NCBI GenBank assembly: GCA_964016985.1
Contig: OZ024823.1
Location: 27,625,095-27,689,094, forward strand
Reading direction: 5' to 3'
Source of the DNA: Anodontia alba
Taxonomy: Eukaryota; Mollusca; Bivalvia; Lucinida; Lucinidae
Length of the DNA: 64,000 nt
Below, piece after piece: positions 22,180 to 33,039 of this stretch. How positions within the stretch are numbered: position 1 is the first letter of the stretch; each line of letters begins with the position of its first letter. The translations under genes were made by a program, and so were the position numbers. Under the pieces are notes generated by a model that worked only from the letters and a program-made list of their open reading frames with translations, was not told the origin of the DNA and ran no database searches.

Positions 22180-22580
22180 AGTGAAGATACCCAGTCAGCA
22201 TTCTACGTAAATCTATATCGGGCCGTCATCGGCCCGTCAGGGTAGCTGACGGGCCGATGACGGCCCGATGTATATTTACGTAGAATGCTAGCTGGGATAC
22301 CCAGGAAATGCCAGTCACGAAGCACAGCCCTCCTGAGGCACCAAAAGAATGAGAGATAAAAAACAATTAAGTGCAACACAGACGCCACATATGAACCACA
22401 GACGTACAAGCAAAGCAGCACTGAAAAAAAGAAAAGAAAAAAAAGAACCGTCTTGGAACGGTCAAAAGGAAAACAATCTCGGGGCTTAAACCACTTTTAT
22501 TCGCGCGAAACCTCACCTTAATTCTGACGCAGATCCAAATTACAGTCCTCTACATCATCCGTGAAATATCAGATTGAAAC
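22180..22580 (-). repeat. F8 repeat, minus, split by palindrome C1
   Basis: 'gtgaagatac' then, after the insertion, 'ccaggaaatgcc', 'agccctcctgaggcacc', 'cttggaacggtc', 'cgcgcgaaacctcacctta' and 'ctacatcatccgtgaaa'. The full F8 order, interrupted once. Confidence 0.7.
22191..22295. mobile_element. CCCAG-ended palindrome C1 with 5-bp duplication
   Basis: An almost perfect 105-bp foldback: 'ccagtcagcattctacgtaa' against 'tagaatgctagctgg', with inner GGGCCGTCATCGGCCCGTCAG repeated inverted. GATAC stands on both sides (22186-22190 and 22296-22300). Removing the insert plus one GATAC restores the F8 consensus 'gaagatacccaggaaatg'. Confidence 0.85.
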
Positions 22581-22707
22581 ACATAGAATCCAAAAACACA
22601 CTGTGATGAAACAAAGCAAGTAGCTCAATGGGGATCTGCGGTCGTTTAGTGTGAGGACTGGCCCACCGTCGTGCTATTATAGAGGAAAGAAAGTTATCAA
22701 CCATAAT

Positions 22708-23128
22708 TATTGCATAAAAAGCAGTGTCGGACGTTATTAACAGCAGTGCATTAACCGGCGAAAAGCCGTGTATTAACAAGGCAATTCACGAGCTGTTATT
22801 GCACGGCTACGCAACTTTCAATATGATCGTACCAGGGCCACAGATTTGCTGAAGTTCCGGGATGTGCACTGCCCGGTCCTAGAACGAGCATAGTCCGTGG
22901 AAATTACGTTCGCGTTGGTGAAAAGGCGAAACAAAATAACGCGAAATGTAGCAAATGTTTTCAGTTTTTATGCAATAATAGCGACCGAACATGGTTTTTC
23001 AATGCATTAACATTCGCCAGGTCCCTTGGGAGGTGTTGAAAACCGCGGCCTCCGGCCTCGGTTTTCAACACCTCCCACAAGACCTGGCGAATGTTAATGA
23101 ATGAAAAACCATGTTTGATCCCTATATT
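22708..23128. repeat. Dispersed repeat G, copy G1
   Basis: Shares with 24522-24957 the phrases 'gcattaaccggcgaaaagcc', 'gtgtattaacaaggcaattc' and 'cactgcccgg', and an end palindrome pairing 'acattcgccaggtcccttgg' with 'cacaagacctggcgaatgtt' around 'aaccgcggcc'. About 90% alike by eye. Confidence 0.8.
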
Positions 23129-23231
23129 AGGTTAGCAACTCTGCATGTAGTTTGCCGCAGAATATCCTGTTGTAAATGTATTTTTGAACTGCACTGAAAA
23201 ATCGTTTTTACCAACATTTTTTCTGTATTTA

Positions 23232-23289
23232 TAGACTAAGCGCAGACGACATTTTAAATTTGATTCTGTTATTTTTTTCAGAGAAAATA
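23232..23289. mobile_element. Left part of an F6-type palindrome split by mariner
   Basis: 'gcagacgacattttaa...tttcagagaaaata' runs to the mariner edge and resumes at 25802 with 'taagacgacattttatgtga' and its inverted partner. The intact relative at 42475-42606 shows the unsplit order. Confidence 0.7.
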
Positions 23290-23975
23290 CGAGGGTACAT
23301 CAATAAATTTTGAGCCTGATATATGTAGCCTATTTATCTGTATTATAGCTTTTATATGCTTAATAACTAAAATATCTTTACTTATCTTTACTTATTTTCA
23401 GGTTTTGCAACATTTTAGTATGACTATTATCAAAGCCTTTTAGCGACTATTGTGTCACCCTCCGCAATAAATCAATAAATGTAAAAGACAGAAATTGAGT
23501 ACAGAGCAGTGATAAAGTTATCATCGCTAAAAGACCAGGCTTTTAAAATATTCAAGAACATTTAGTTCCGGTTCATGGTGAAACTCTCCATCTTATGTCG
23601 GAAATGGTGGGCATGGAATTTCCAAAGTGGTAGGGGTAGTCGTCAAGAAGACGCCTGTTCTGGACGACCATCAACCAGTATAACTCAGGAAAGTTCTGAG
23701 TGTGCACTAGATAGTTCTGAATAACAAGCGTATTAAAGTTCATAAGACTACTAGTATTTCATATGGATCCTCATGGATTATATTTCACGATCATTTACAT
23801 ACATCAAAGGTACGTATGTGCTAGATAGGTGCCCAGAATGCTCAAGATGAAATGCACCAACAGCTGCGCTCTGTTAACTAGGTACAATCATGACTGTCCG
23901 AGATAAATTATACAGATTACACCTTTGCTATCCGAAAACAAAGTGACCATAATCTTATTGCAAGATATAGGTGCT

Positions 23976-24174
23976 TTAACTCTTTCACTGCCACGGGCGA
24001 TAACAATAGGCTTTTGCAAACAGCCGTCTCATCTGGATCTAGGCTGTTTGACTTTCAGTCTTTCCACTCTGCATATAACTTCTTTCCAAACGATAGTTTG
24101 TCAAAAAAAAAAAAAAGAAAAAAAAAAAAAAAAGACGACAAATGTCGTCTGAAATTTGGCACCGAAAGAGTTAA
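23976..24174. mobile_element. TTAA-flanked MITE inside mariner
   Basis: Ends 'tttaactctttcactgcca' and, inverted, 'tttaactctttcggtgcca', with TTAA at 23976-23979 and 24171-24174. TTAA target sites are the mark of piggyBac-type transposases. Confidence 0.75.
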
Positions 24175-24326
24175 ACTTATTTGTCTAAAGTAACCTCATG
24201 TGCTTCCACTCTACTGACTCTTCGTTACTTTCAGGATATAGTGGAAAACATATTCTAAAAGGAAGACCCTTTCGAGCAAAGAACAAATTCACAAAACTAA
24301 AAACAGTCAAAATTTCGGGTTTCAAC

Positions 24327-25151
24327 TAGAGACGAAACGATTCATTCACGATACTTTTTCTGACGATACGCGTATCGCATCGTGGGGCTAGTATCGCGAT
24401 ACCTGACGATACGCACAAAAGTACAATTTCCAAAGAAAATGATAGCTTTAATATATTTCAAGACCATTTTTATAACAAATAACAAAGATCTAAAATGCTA
24501 CTGAAATACACTGATCACTTTTATTGCATAAAACGCAGTGTAGCACGTTATTAACAGCCGTGCATTAACCGGCGAAAAGCCGTGTATTAACAAGGCAATT
24601 CACGCGCTGTTAATGCACGGCTACGCAACTTTCAATACGATCATACCGGGGCCACAGATTAGCTGCCATTACGAGATGTGTACTGCCCGGCCCTAGAACG
24701 AGCATAGTCCATGGAAATTGCCTTCGTTAGACATCGGTGAAAAGGCGAAACAAAATAGTGCAAGAAATAACGCGAAATGTAGCCAATGTTTCCAGTTTTT
24801 ATGCAATAAAAACGATCGAACATGGTTTTTCAATGCATTATCATTCGCCAGGTCCCTTGGGAGGTGTGAAAACCGCGGCCCCCGGCCTCGGTTTTCAACA
24901 CCTCCCACGGGACCTGGCGAATGTTAATGCATAAAAAACATGTTTGATCCCTATAATATGACAAGCAAAGGTACCTTACACAGGCATTGTTACACAAGAA
25001 TGAACCTCTGTTTTTAACCTGTTTTCCAAGAGTATTCGAAGTTTCACTCAGTGACTTATGCATGAAAATAATATCGTGATACGTATCGCATCGTGAGGCA
25101 AGTATCGCGATACGTATCGTATCGTGAGGTGACTGTATCCGTACAGCCCTA
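24327..25151. mobile_element. hAT-like MITE inside mariner, with G2 nested in it
   Basis: Left end TAGAGACGAAACGATTCA, right end (inverted) TAGGGCTGTACGG. Subterminal 'gatacg/cgtatcg' palindromes at both ends (24362-24416 and 25073-25130). Flanks GTTTCAAC (24319-24326) and CTTTCAAC (25152-25159) are an 8-bp duplication with one change, the length expected for hAT. No transposase inside. Confidence 0.75.
24522..24957. repeat. Dispersed repeat G, copy G2
   Basis: Same order as G1, including the end palindrome around 'aaccgcggcccccggcctcg'. Sits within the hAT-like MITE, so it arrived later or was carried as cargo. Confidence 0.8.
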
Positions 25152-25504
25152 CTTTCAACACATGTTACTAGTTCAAAGTGACAGTATATGACACTAGAAT
25201 AAACGGTGAATATTATGCCAGCTAGTTTAAAAGTCAATCAGTCGAAGATAAACGCCCTGGCAAACTGTGGCACGTTCTTGTGCAACAAGACAATACACCA
25301 GTCAGGTCCAGTTTCATTACACTGGGTGCAGTTTCATTACACTGGGTGCAGTTTCATTACACTGGATGCTGTAAAAGAATGTGGGTTCGAAGTGTCGTCA
25401 CAACCGTCTTATTCCCCTAATCTTACCCTTCGTGACAATCATCTGTTTCCGAAACTGAAATAAGCCTCTGTGTGGAAAGAAAGCACCACGATGATAATGA
25501 ACTT

Positions 25505-25607
25505 CCCAGCTAGCATTCTACGTAAATCTACATCGGGCCGTCATCGGCCCGTCAGCCCTGACGGGCCGATGACGGCCCGATATAGATTTACGTAGAATGC
25601 TGACTGG
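25505..25607. mobile_element. CCCAGC-ended palindrome C2 inside mariner
   Basis: 'cccagctagcattctacgta' against 'tacgtagaatgctgactgg', inner GGGCCGTCATCGGCCC repeated inverted. It cuts the transposase frame between 'atgataatgaacttc' and 'attatggatgctg', which join in frame when it is removed. Confidence 0.85.
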
Positions 25608-25801
25608 ATTATGGATGCTGTTCAGGCTTGGATTGAAGCCCAAAATACTGACTACTATAGAAGTGGAATTAGTCACATAGTGAAGAGGTCGAAAAAATGT
25701 ATTGATTTACTAGATGACTATGTAGAAAAATATTGCTTATTAAATTAAATCCAAATGTCACTGGTAGGTATAATAAGCTCAAAGCGTTTTATATTCCCTC
25801 G

Positions 25802-25870
25802 TAAGACGACATTTTATGTGAATCGTCTGCTTAGCAGCAGACGATTCAAATGAAATATAAAATCTCATTT
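25802..25870. mobile_element. Right part of the palindrome split by mariner
   Basis: 'gtgaatcgtctgcttagcag' pairs with 'cagacgattcaaatgaaata'; continues the arm at 23232-23289. Confidence 0.7.
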
Positions 25871-26205
25871 TCTATTAGAAATAAGATAAATCAAAGCGCA
25901 TGCCTGATGTAATTGGGGTTAGGGGTGTCTCGTGATCAATAGATTGCCTATAAACTGTGTTAGTTGTTTTAGTTTGATCTCTGGGGCAAAGATTATTACA
26001 ATATATCGTACAATTTGTGTCATTGCCAGATCCGATTGGATTGAATGCAGTCACAGTGTGCACTTGTAACCCATAAAGCGCTAAGGAAATTTGCAGCAGA
26101 CGACATTCTAAAACTGACTATTATTTTCAAAGAAAATAAGATTTGACCTTTCATGAAAATCGTCAGCTTAACAAAGAACACAAAAAGGACGAAAATGGGA
26201 GACCC

Positions 26206-26484
26206 CATTACGAAAACACGCCTATACAAATATATAGAAAATTTCATCTCCAAAAACTGAAAATTTGCTGATGAAAAACTCTCATATTTTTCCTATTTCT
26301 GCTCAAAACATAGATTGTGGGTACTCATTAGAACCGCCTCGACGAGGCGGTTCTAACGAGTACCCACAATCTATGTTTTTGAGTAGAAATAAGAAAGATA
26401 ATTTATACCCCTGTAAACCCCAGTTTTACTATATAAAAGTGGGGTTTGAGGGGGTCAAAATTATATAGGCATGGTTTCGTGATG
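26206..26484. mobile_element. Palindromic MITE family A, copy A4 (inverted)
   Basis: 'cattacgaaaacacgcctat' to 'ggcatggtttcgtgatg'. Full central hairpin: 'catagattgtgggtactc' to its complement with the 'ttagaaccgcctcg' core intact. An F6 half-palindrome (26077-26175) lies directly to its left. Confidence 0.88.
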
Positions 26485-27137
26485 CGGTTTTATTAAGTCT
26501 CTTTATATACAGCAGTGTAATGGTTGAGGCTGAACCTTATTCTGTCTCAAAAATAACAACAGCAAGAACAACAACAACAACAAAATTAAACAAACAACAA
26601 AAGAAAAAAAATCACAATTTTGTCCTATAGTAATGATTAAGGGTTAACAGTTACGTTTAAGATCGCGCAATGAAGACATTTAATGTGTGTCATTACCAGG
26701 TCTGATTTGTTTGCTGCACTTAAAGTGTAAATAAGACGAAATGCGTAAGGAAAAGAATGGCTGTTGGCCAACGGTTTGTTTTTCTGAACAAGCAACAATA
26801 CGAATGAAGTAAGACGATGTCAATACATCATGTGACAAAAAGCATGACATCATTGATAAGTTCATGTGGGGGTTTCTCAGCCTGGTTGGCAAGGAAAAAA
26901 AATCATATCTATGCACTATTGCTACAGTGCTTACTGAACTGACTGGACAAAATAAGTTCAAACTAAATATTTCTTGTTTTGTCGATATGTTGGAACATTT
27001 CCATTTTTTTTATGAAAACCGACGTAGATGACTTATTTAATTGGTGTATTGTTTTATGTAATATGTTTGTATTTTATGCAATCGAATGATATTTGTTGCT
27101 ACTAAATGTAACATCAGTAAATTTGTTTGTAAACAGT
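26485..27137. other. Non-coding with CAA run
   Basis: (CAA)n/AAC stretch near 26550-26610; no gene seen. Confidence 0.4.
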
Positions 27138-29056
27138 TTTTAGCTCACCTGAGCCGAAGGCTCAGGATGAGCTATTGTGATCACTTGCCGCCCGTCGTCG
27201 CCCGTCCGTCCGTCCGTCCGTCTGTCGTCCTCCGGCCATCGGTAGTTCACACCTTTGAACATCTTTTCCTCTGAAGCCCCTTGGCCAATTTTCTTCAAAC
27301 TTCACGTGGAGCCTTCTGTTAAAGGGGGACTGAAAAATTATACAAATGGTCATGGTCCGTTAATCAAGATGGCCGCCATGCCAATATATGGTAAAAACGC
27401 TTAAAAATCTTCTTCTCCAAAACCAAGAAGGGCAGAATCTTGGTATACAGCATCGAGGGCGCAAGGTCTACCAAGTTTGTTCAAATGTAGACCAAAGGTT
27501 CACTTTTGACTTTTTTATGGCAAGGTCAAATTCGCGTCCCTTTATATTTGTATGGAGAAAATGTTGAAAAGTCATTTTGTCTAAATGTATGAAAGACTAA
27601 TGTTTGGAACTTACAATGAGTGATTAAAGTAATAAAGCATTTTAGTTATAATCAACATTTTGTCCCCCTGGGAGTATCTGCCCTTGCCCTCGGGCTATAT
27701 ACATGTATAAAAATTGTGTAGTTTTTAAATATCTTCTTCTCTGAGACCGTTGGAGCAATTTTCACCAGATTTCACATAGGGCCTTCTGTCGAAAGGGTAT
27801 TGCCAATTTGTTCAAATGATTCCGTGCCATTGAACAAGATGGCCGCCATGTCCATATATGGTAAAAACACTTAAAAATATTCTTCTCCAGAACCAAGAAA
27901 GCTTTGGGGCAGAATCTTGGTATATAGCATCAAGGACTCAAGGTCTACCAAGTTTGTTCAAATGATGACCAAAGGTTGACCTTTGACCTTTTTAAGGCAA
28001 TGTCAAATTTGCGTTCCCATGCATTTGTATGGGGAAAGTTTGAAAAGTCATTTTCTCAAAATGTATTAACGACTAATGGCTGAAACGTACAATGTGTGAT
28101 TAAAGGAGTAAAACATTTTAGTTATAATCAACATTTTGTCCCCTGAGGGTTATCTGTCCTTGCCCCTGGGCTATATACTTGTATAAAATTGTGTAAGTGT
28201 TAAGTGTCTTCTTCTCTGAAACTGCTTGAGCAATTTTCACCAGATTTCACATGGGACCTTCTGTCAAAGGGGTTTTGCCAATTTGTTCAAATGGACCCGC
28301 GCCATTGAACAAGATGGCCGCCATGTCCATATATGGTAAAAACTGAAAAAGTCTTCTTCAGAACCAAGAAAGGTTTAGGGGTTGAATCTTTTGTATATAG
28401 CATTGTTATCTCAATATCTACCAAGTTTGTTCAAATGATGATTGTATGTTGATCTTTGACATTTTAACGGCAAGGTCAATTTTGCGTCTCTATAGATTTG
28501 ATTTGGGGAAAAGTTGAATTTTTTAAAACATATATTTAAGACTAATGGCTGAAACTTACAATGTATTATTAAAGTAGTAAAACATTTTAGTATCACAATT
28601 TTGTGCCTTCAGGGGTTATCTGCTTTTGCCCCTGGGCTAAATACAGGTTTAAAATCATGAAATCTTTAAACGTCTTCTCTGAAACCGCTTGACCAATTTT
28701 CACCAGATTTCACATGGGTCCTTCTGTCGAAGGGATGTTGACAATTTGTTCAAATGGTTCTGCACCATTGAACAAGGTGGCTGCTATGCCCATATATGGT
28801 AAAAACACTTAAAACTCTTCTTCTTCAATAATAAGAAAGCTTTGAGGCTGAATCTTGGTATACAGCCTTGGGACTCAAGGTCTACCAGTTTTGTTAAAAT
28901 GATAATAAGGATGACCTTTGACCTTATGGTATGGTCAACTTTGTGTCCCAGTTGCTGTGCCAATACTGGAAGAATGTTGCATAGCATTTGCAAACACCGG
29001 TATGCCATAGCTGTCTTTATCAGGTGGCGAATCGTGGCCCATGGGCCTCTTGTTTA
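27138..29056 (+). repeat. Bivalve-type 'cacctgagc' repeat with four internal tandem units
   Basis: Starts 'ttagctcacctgagccgaag', passes a CGTC-CGTC-CGTC tract (27196-27225) and ends 'cccatgggcctcttgttta'. In between, four diverged units of about 400-460 bp begin near 27255, 27725, 28200 and 28670. Each has 'ttcttctctgaaacc', 'caatttcaccagatttcaca', 'aagatggccgccatg', 'tatatggtaaaaac', 'tctaccaagtttgttcaaat' and 'ttgacctttgac'. Strongly reminiscent of a repeat very common in bivalve genomes. The transposon class is unclear; tandem cores are known in bivalve 'pearl'-type elements. Confidence 0.85.
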
Positions 29057-29145
29057 TATAGATATTACTCTAGTATAGAAATCATTTTAATATCTTTTCC
29101 GTAGAATGTTTATCAGTGGAAACTGTTGTTATTATTGCTATTACT

Positions 29146-29342
29146 TTAACCTTTACCACTCTCTTGGCAGCAGGTTCAGCAGACAGCAAATTGATGATAT
29201 TCATTTTTAAACCCGCCCCAAACAAAACAGATTTTGACATTTCATGCAAATTGTTTCATTTGGAGGCAATTTGCATGAAATTTTAAAACCTATTTTCTGG
29301 GAAAAATAAGAAAATTTAAAAATGTCGTCTGCTGAGCGTTAA
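29146..29342. mobile_element. TTAA-ended palindromic MITE (F6)
   Basis: 'ttaacctttaccactct' to 'gtcgtctgctgagcgttaa'. Centre 'catttcatgcaaattg' against 'caatttgcatgaaatt'. TTAA at both ends. Confidence 0.8.
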
Positions 29343-29365
29343 TTATTTACTTATTAAATTATCTT

Positions 29366-29584
29366 TTAACGCTTAGCATTCTGAGTAAAATTTTCAGCAG
29401 AAGATACATTGAAATATTTTTCTTATTTTTTCCCAAAAAACATGATTTGATATTTCATGCAAATTGTCTCCAATGGAGACTATTTGCATGAAATGTCAAA
29501 TCCTGTTTTCCGAGAAAAAATAAGAAAAAATATCATCATCTTTTTTTTGTCTGCCGAATAAGCCAAATGAATGGCAAAGGTTAA
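29366..29584. mobile_element. TTAA-ended palindromic MITE (F6), second copy
   Basis: 'ttaacgcttagcattctgag' to 'aatggcaaaggttaa'. Centre palindrome GTCTCCAATGGAGAC. Only 23 bp from its sister copy. Confidence 0.82.
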
Positions 29585-30725
29585 TTACTACTTCAATATT
29601 ACAATATTACAAAGACCACTGATTTGAAATATCTATAAGTTTTAAATTGTGACAATCAGATTATTTAGTGCCTCCGGAGGGCAGTGCTTCATGACTGAGG
29701 TATCTTCACTTACATTGTTTGAATAAATAAATAGAGAATATTCATCTATTTCCTTTTTTTAATAAAAAAAAAAAAATATTGCCAAATTCTATTAACGAAG
29801 ACCCAGCTTATCCTGCACCACTGCACAAATGGATCATCGCTTTTTTTTCTGTTTGTTAATAAATTCTACAATACCCGCTGTTTCTGTATTTAACTGACTT
29901 ACGAAGGCCCTGGTCACCCTCCGCACATTGCATGGCTATTTTTACACTGTGTTTCGCGCGCGCGCGCACACAGACAATTACCCCAGCACGCACACATATG
30001 ACTATGAAAAGAAATTTATGCATTTTATAGAAAAGGGGTCTAACTAATCGCCCTATGGCCTACAACTAGTTGCCTTTTGCAGTCATAAAATATGCTTAAA
30101 ATGTGGAAAGTAAACAAATAAACAAAATGTATCCGTTTTTAGAAACGAACTGAGGTGGAGGCTTATTTGCGGGGCGGGCGGGGTGAGATGGAATGGCGGT
30201 AAGGGGATGGGGGTCTGATTACCGATTATTTGCTTTATTCATCTGTCGATATTGGGTTATTTTGGTTTTTACGTATCTAAGAAATTCTGGATATGGGCTG
30301 TCACAATTTACGGATATTGCAAAATCCAATTTAGGGATACAATTTATTTTGGGATATTGAGGATAGTCATCCTCTCCATGTTACAAAACTCCGAAAAAAA
30401 ATGAAAATAATAATGATAATAAACAGGTAAAGCTGTAAGACTCTAATGCTCGTGTCGTTTCGTATCCAAATCGTTTCGAATTTATATAAAAAGTAATGGT
30501 CCAAATGAGAAATAAGGGGAAAGTTGAGAAAAAAAAATCATACGTATTCTATTATGATCAAACAGATACGTTAAACAACTATTTCAAGCATATTGATTGG
30601 CCTCACAAATCTGCCCTACAAGGGTAAACACAGATTACATTGATGCAAGTATAAAAGAATGTGTACTACATTAACTGCATAATTGGTGTTTATTAAGTTT
30701 ATTAACTCTCGAATAATATATGGCT
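29585..30725. other. Non-coding; (CG)n-(CA)n patch and F8 scrap
   Basis: A short F8 fragment at 29668-29715; 'gcgcgcgcgcgcaca' near 29957; G-rich 'gcggggcgggcggggtg' near 30168. No gene. Confidence 0.45.
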
Positions 30726-30930
30726 GGGTCCAGTTGTTCAAAGCGTCGTTTGCTTAACGAGCTCGTTATTGGTCAAAATGTTAACTGTTCTAGTAAGTAC
30801 AATATCTTATTCACAGGTATTTTTGCTGAAAAAATGTGAGCAAAAATATGAGCCTATATGCCATATTTAATGATCAAAGTTTTAACGATACGTCAACTAA
30901 CGACATCGTTAGTTTTGAACAACTGGGCCC
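30726..30930. mobile_element. MITE family D, copy D2
   Basis: 'gggtccagttgttcaaagc' to 'gttttgaacaactgggccc', with 'taacgagctcgtta' near the left end and 'taacgacatcgttag' near the right. Central hairpin shortened. Confidence 0.8.
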
Positions 30931-31054
30931 AGATTTACATCTGATGATATCTGCTCGCAAAATTAATATTAACGTCTTAAGGACAGCTTAAAGCTACTCG
31001 CTTATATGCATTTTTACTATGTTTTCAAAATGTGCGGCCATTTTGTGCCACTCA

Positions 31055-31332
31055 GGAGCACATCAAAAGAAGGAGAGTTAAAGAACATACTCGGACAAAA
31101 ACAAACGTCACATATGAAACCACAGACGGTCGAACAAAGAGAACAGCAACAGAGGAACTGCATTTGAACGGTGAGTAGAATAACTTCTTTTGGGGTGGGA
31201 TGGGGGTGGGAGTGTTGGGGCTTAAACCAGTTTTACTCGCGCGAAACCTCATCCTTAAACCTGATGCAGCTCCAACTTACAAACATATGTTCGGTCTGCA
31301 TTTGGATCCTATACCTCATCTTGAAACATTCC
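31055..31332 (-). repeat. F8 repeat, minus
   Basis: 'agaaggagagttaaagaaca', 'gcaacagaggaactgcattt', 'cttaaaccagttttactcgc', 'gatgcagctccaacttac' and 'atacctcatcttgaaac' in the family order. Confidence 0.7.
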
Positions 31333-31730
31333 AGTTCAACTCAAATAACATTCGAACCCACATTCCTTTACAGCATCTATTGTGATTTAGCTGGTGTTTA
31401 CTGGAGCATTGTCCCGTTGCACAAGAACGCCAGGGCTCACTTGTTCAAAACGTCGTTAATTTAACGAGCTCGTTAGTGGTCAAAATGTTAACTGTTCTTG
31501 TAAGTACAATATCTAATCCACAGGCATTTTTGCTGAAAAATGTGAGTAGCTTTTGCAAATGCAAAAGCTACTCACATTTTTCAGTAAAAATATTAACGTA
31601 TATGGCATAGTTAATAATCAAACATTAACGATACGTTAACTAACGACATCGTCAGTTTTGAACAACTGGGACGTTTATTTCTGACTGATTGAAGCACGCT
31701 TACAACTAGCTGGCATAATATATTCATCAT
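31333..31730 (-). pseudogene. Second mariner transposase relic, split by MITE D3
   Basis: On the minus strand 31720-31680 reads MPASC then ISQK, and after the insertion 31432-31335 reads QRDNAPVNTS and DAVKECGFE. This is the same transposase segment as 25216-25390 of the plus-strand copy. Neither terminus nor the N-terminal half is clear. Confidence 0.68.
31433..31671. mobile_element. MITE family D, copy D3, inside mariner relic
   Basis: 'agggctcacttgttcaaaac' to 'gttttgaacaactggga'. Complete central hairpin 'gtgagtagcttttgcaaatg' against 'gcaaaagctactcacat'. Confidence 0.8.
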
Positions 31731-33039
31731 TTACCATGGGGTAATATAATATATATAAGGATTATACTTTTACTATTCCAAAACAGAGTGGCCGTAACCT
31801 TAGTGCAAGATCTAGACGCTTCCAACTATTTAGTTCGTGATGAGCTGATGTCATTCCACTACAGTGGTCATCTCTAGCTCATGCAGTTTAATACTTGTGT
31901 GATTAAGAACTAGCTGATGCACACTCCCAACGTTTTCTTGGGTTGTGCTGGATAATAGTCGTGCAGAATCTTGATTCTCCCTATCCCATTGAAAATCCCT
32001 TGCCCATGTTAAAAGTTGCATAAGATGAAGAAGATTCAGTATTGCAGATTTCTATTACAGTTCCTCTATCTGTTTTTCGGCTCCGACTGTTCATTTGTAG
32101 TGTAGTTTGGCTACAATAACCCATTTAAGACTGAATAACTACACCCTCCCCCCCCCACCCCCCCAACACACATACACATACACTATACATTAGAAGAGTG
32201 GAATTTTAATTTTATGTATGTCAGGCTAAGTGATTTAGATATTCCTAGAGAAGAATGGCTAAACTAATTGCAGCCAGTAGAGACCCTGATCAGACTACGC
32301 ATTCTTGGTCTTTATACTAAAATGGGTTATGGTAGCTTTCTACAGTCGCGCAGAGGTGGGCTTTGACGCTAATGTCATTTAGGGTGGGTTAGCTTCCAGT
32401 CCAAACTCTTTAATGAATTATTTGATGCTAATAGGAGCTATGAAACGAGAATTGCAGTAACATCGAAGGTATTAGTGCAGTACTATTTAGTGTACATGTA
32501 TAATGTGACCTATAACTCTCATCTACAGTAAAAAGTCAATGACTCGAACTCCGATGGCTCCTTCACTGTGGATGATTCCAACTCGTTTTTCAGTCCCAAC
32601 ATATATTTAGTGATATTTTAGGGAAAGGGTCCTATTAGAATCGTCTGATCGAGGCGATTTTAGAGTACACCTAACTTACCATTATTTTATGTATGATCGG
32701 GAAAAAAAATCTATTTGCATCCTGACCTGGCACTATAATTAACTCTCAGTGGATCGGACTACCCATGTCTGACCCTATTTGTATGGTCCCAAAGATGTAA
32801 GAGCCATGGAAGTCCGACTTTATATTATTTCTTTACTTCACCCCTTACTACCTACGTCATAGTGATGATGAAGGCACTTGGTTTGGTCAGAAACACGTTT
32901 TCGGAATCCTGTTGTATTAACTACGTTTTTAGAGACTTAAACTGTTCACTATGTGCACCAAATTCACTGTCATGTGGATGTAGACTGTCCGTCTTTCAAA
33001 ATTGCGAGCTTCTGAAATTCACTAGATATTTAAACACTT
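31731..33039. other. Non-coding
   Basis: Contains a phrase also found at 23925-23970 ('acaaagtgaccataatctta' there, diverged here near 31783), a C-run near 32145 and a weak 'ttagaatcgtctgatcgagg' hairpin at 32636. No supported gene. Confidence 0.4.

Larger units (their letters stand above)
23290..25801 (+). pseudogene. mariner transposon with broken transposase, multiply invaded
   Basis: Terminal repeats CGAGGGTACATCAATAA (left) and, inverted, CGAGGGAATATAAAACG (right), flanked by TA on both sides. Transposase pieces in order: SGRPSTSITQESSE near 23665 (mariner N-terminal linker), ISYGSSWIIFHDHLH near 23755 after a frameshift, VPRML near 23835, then MPASLKVNQSKIN near 25216, DAVKECGFE near 25366, YSPNLTLRDNHLFPKLK near 25412 and a C-terminus with QNTDYYRSGISH and KKCIDLLDDYVEKY (25640-25735). 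Transposase moves the element by cut and paste at TA. Several stops, at least two frameshifts, a 20-bp triplication at 25313-25372 and the insertions listed below make it dead. Confidence 0.88.

Noticed and set aside
22191..22295. Strong GC-rich hairpin as a bacterial-type terminator
   Set aside because: The genome is eukaryotic, and the hairpin belongs to a transposable palindrome with a target duplication.
24693..24934. Frames over repeat G2 on both strands
   Set aside because: Both strands open because the region is palindromic; no domain seen.
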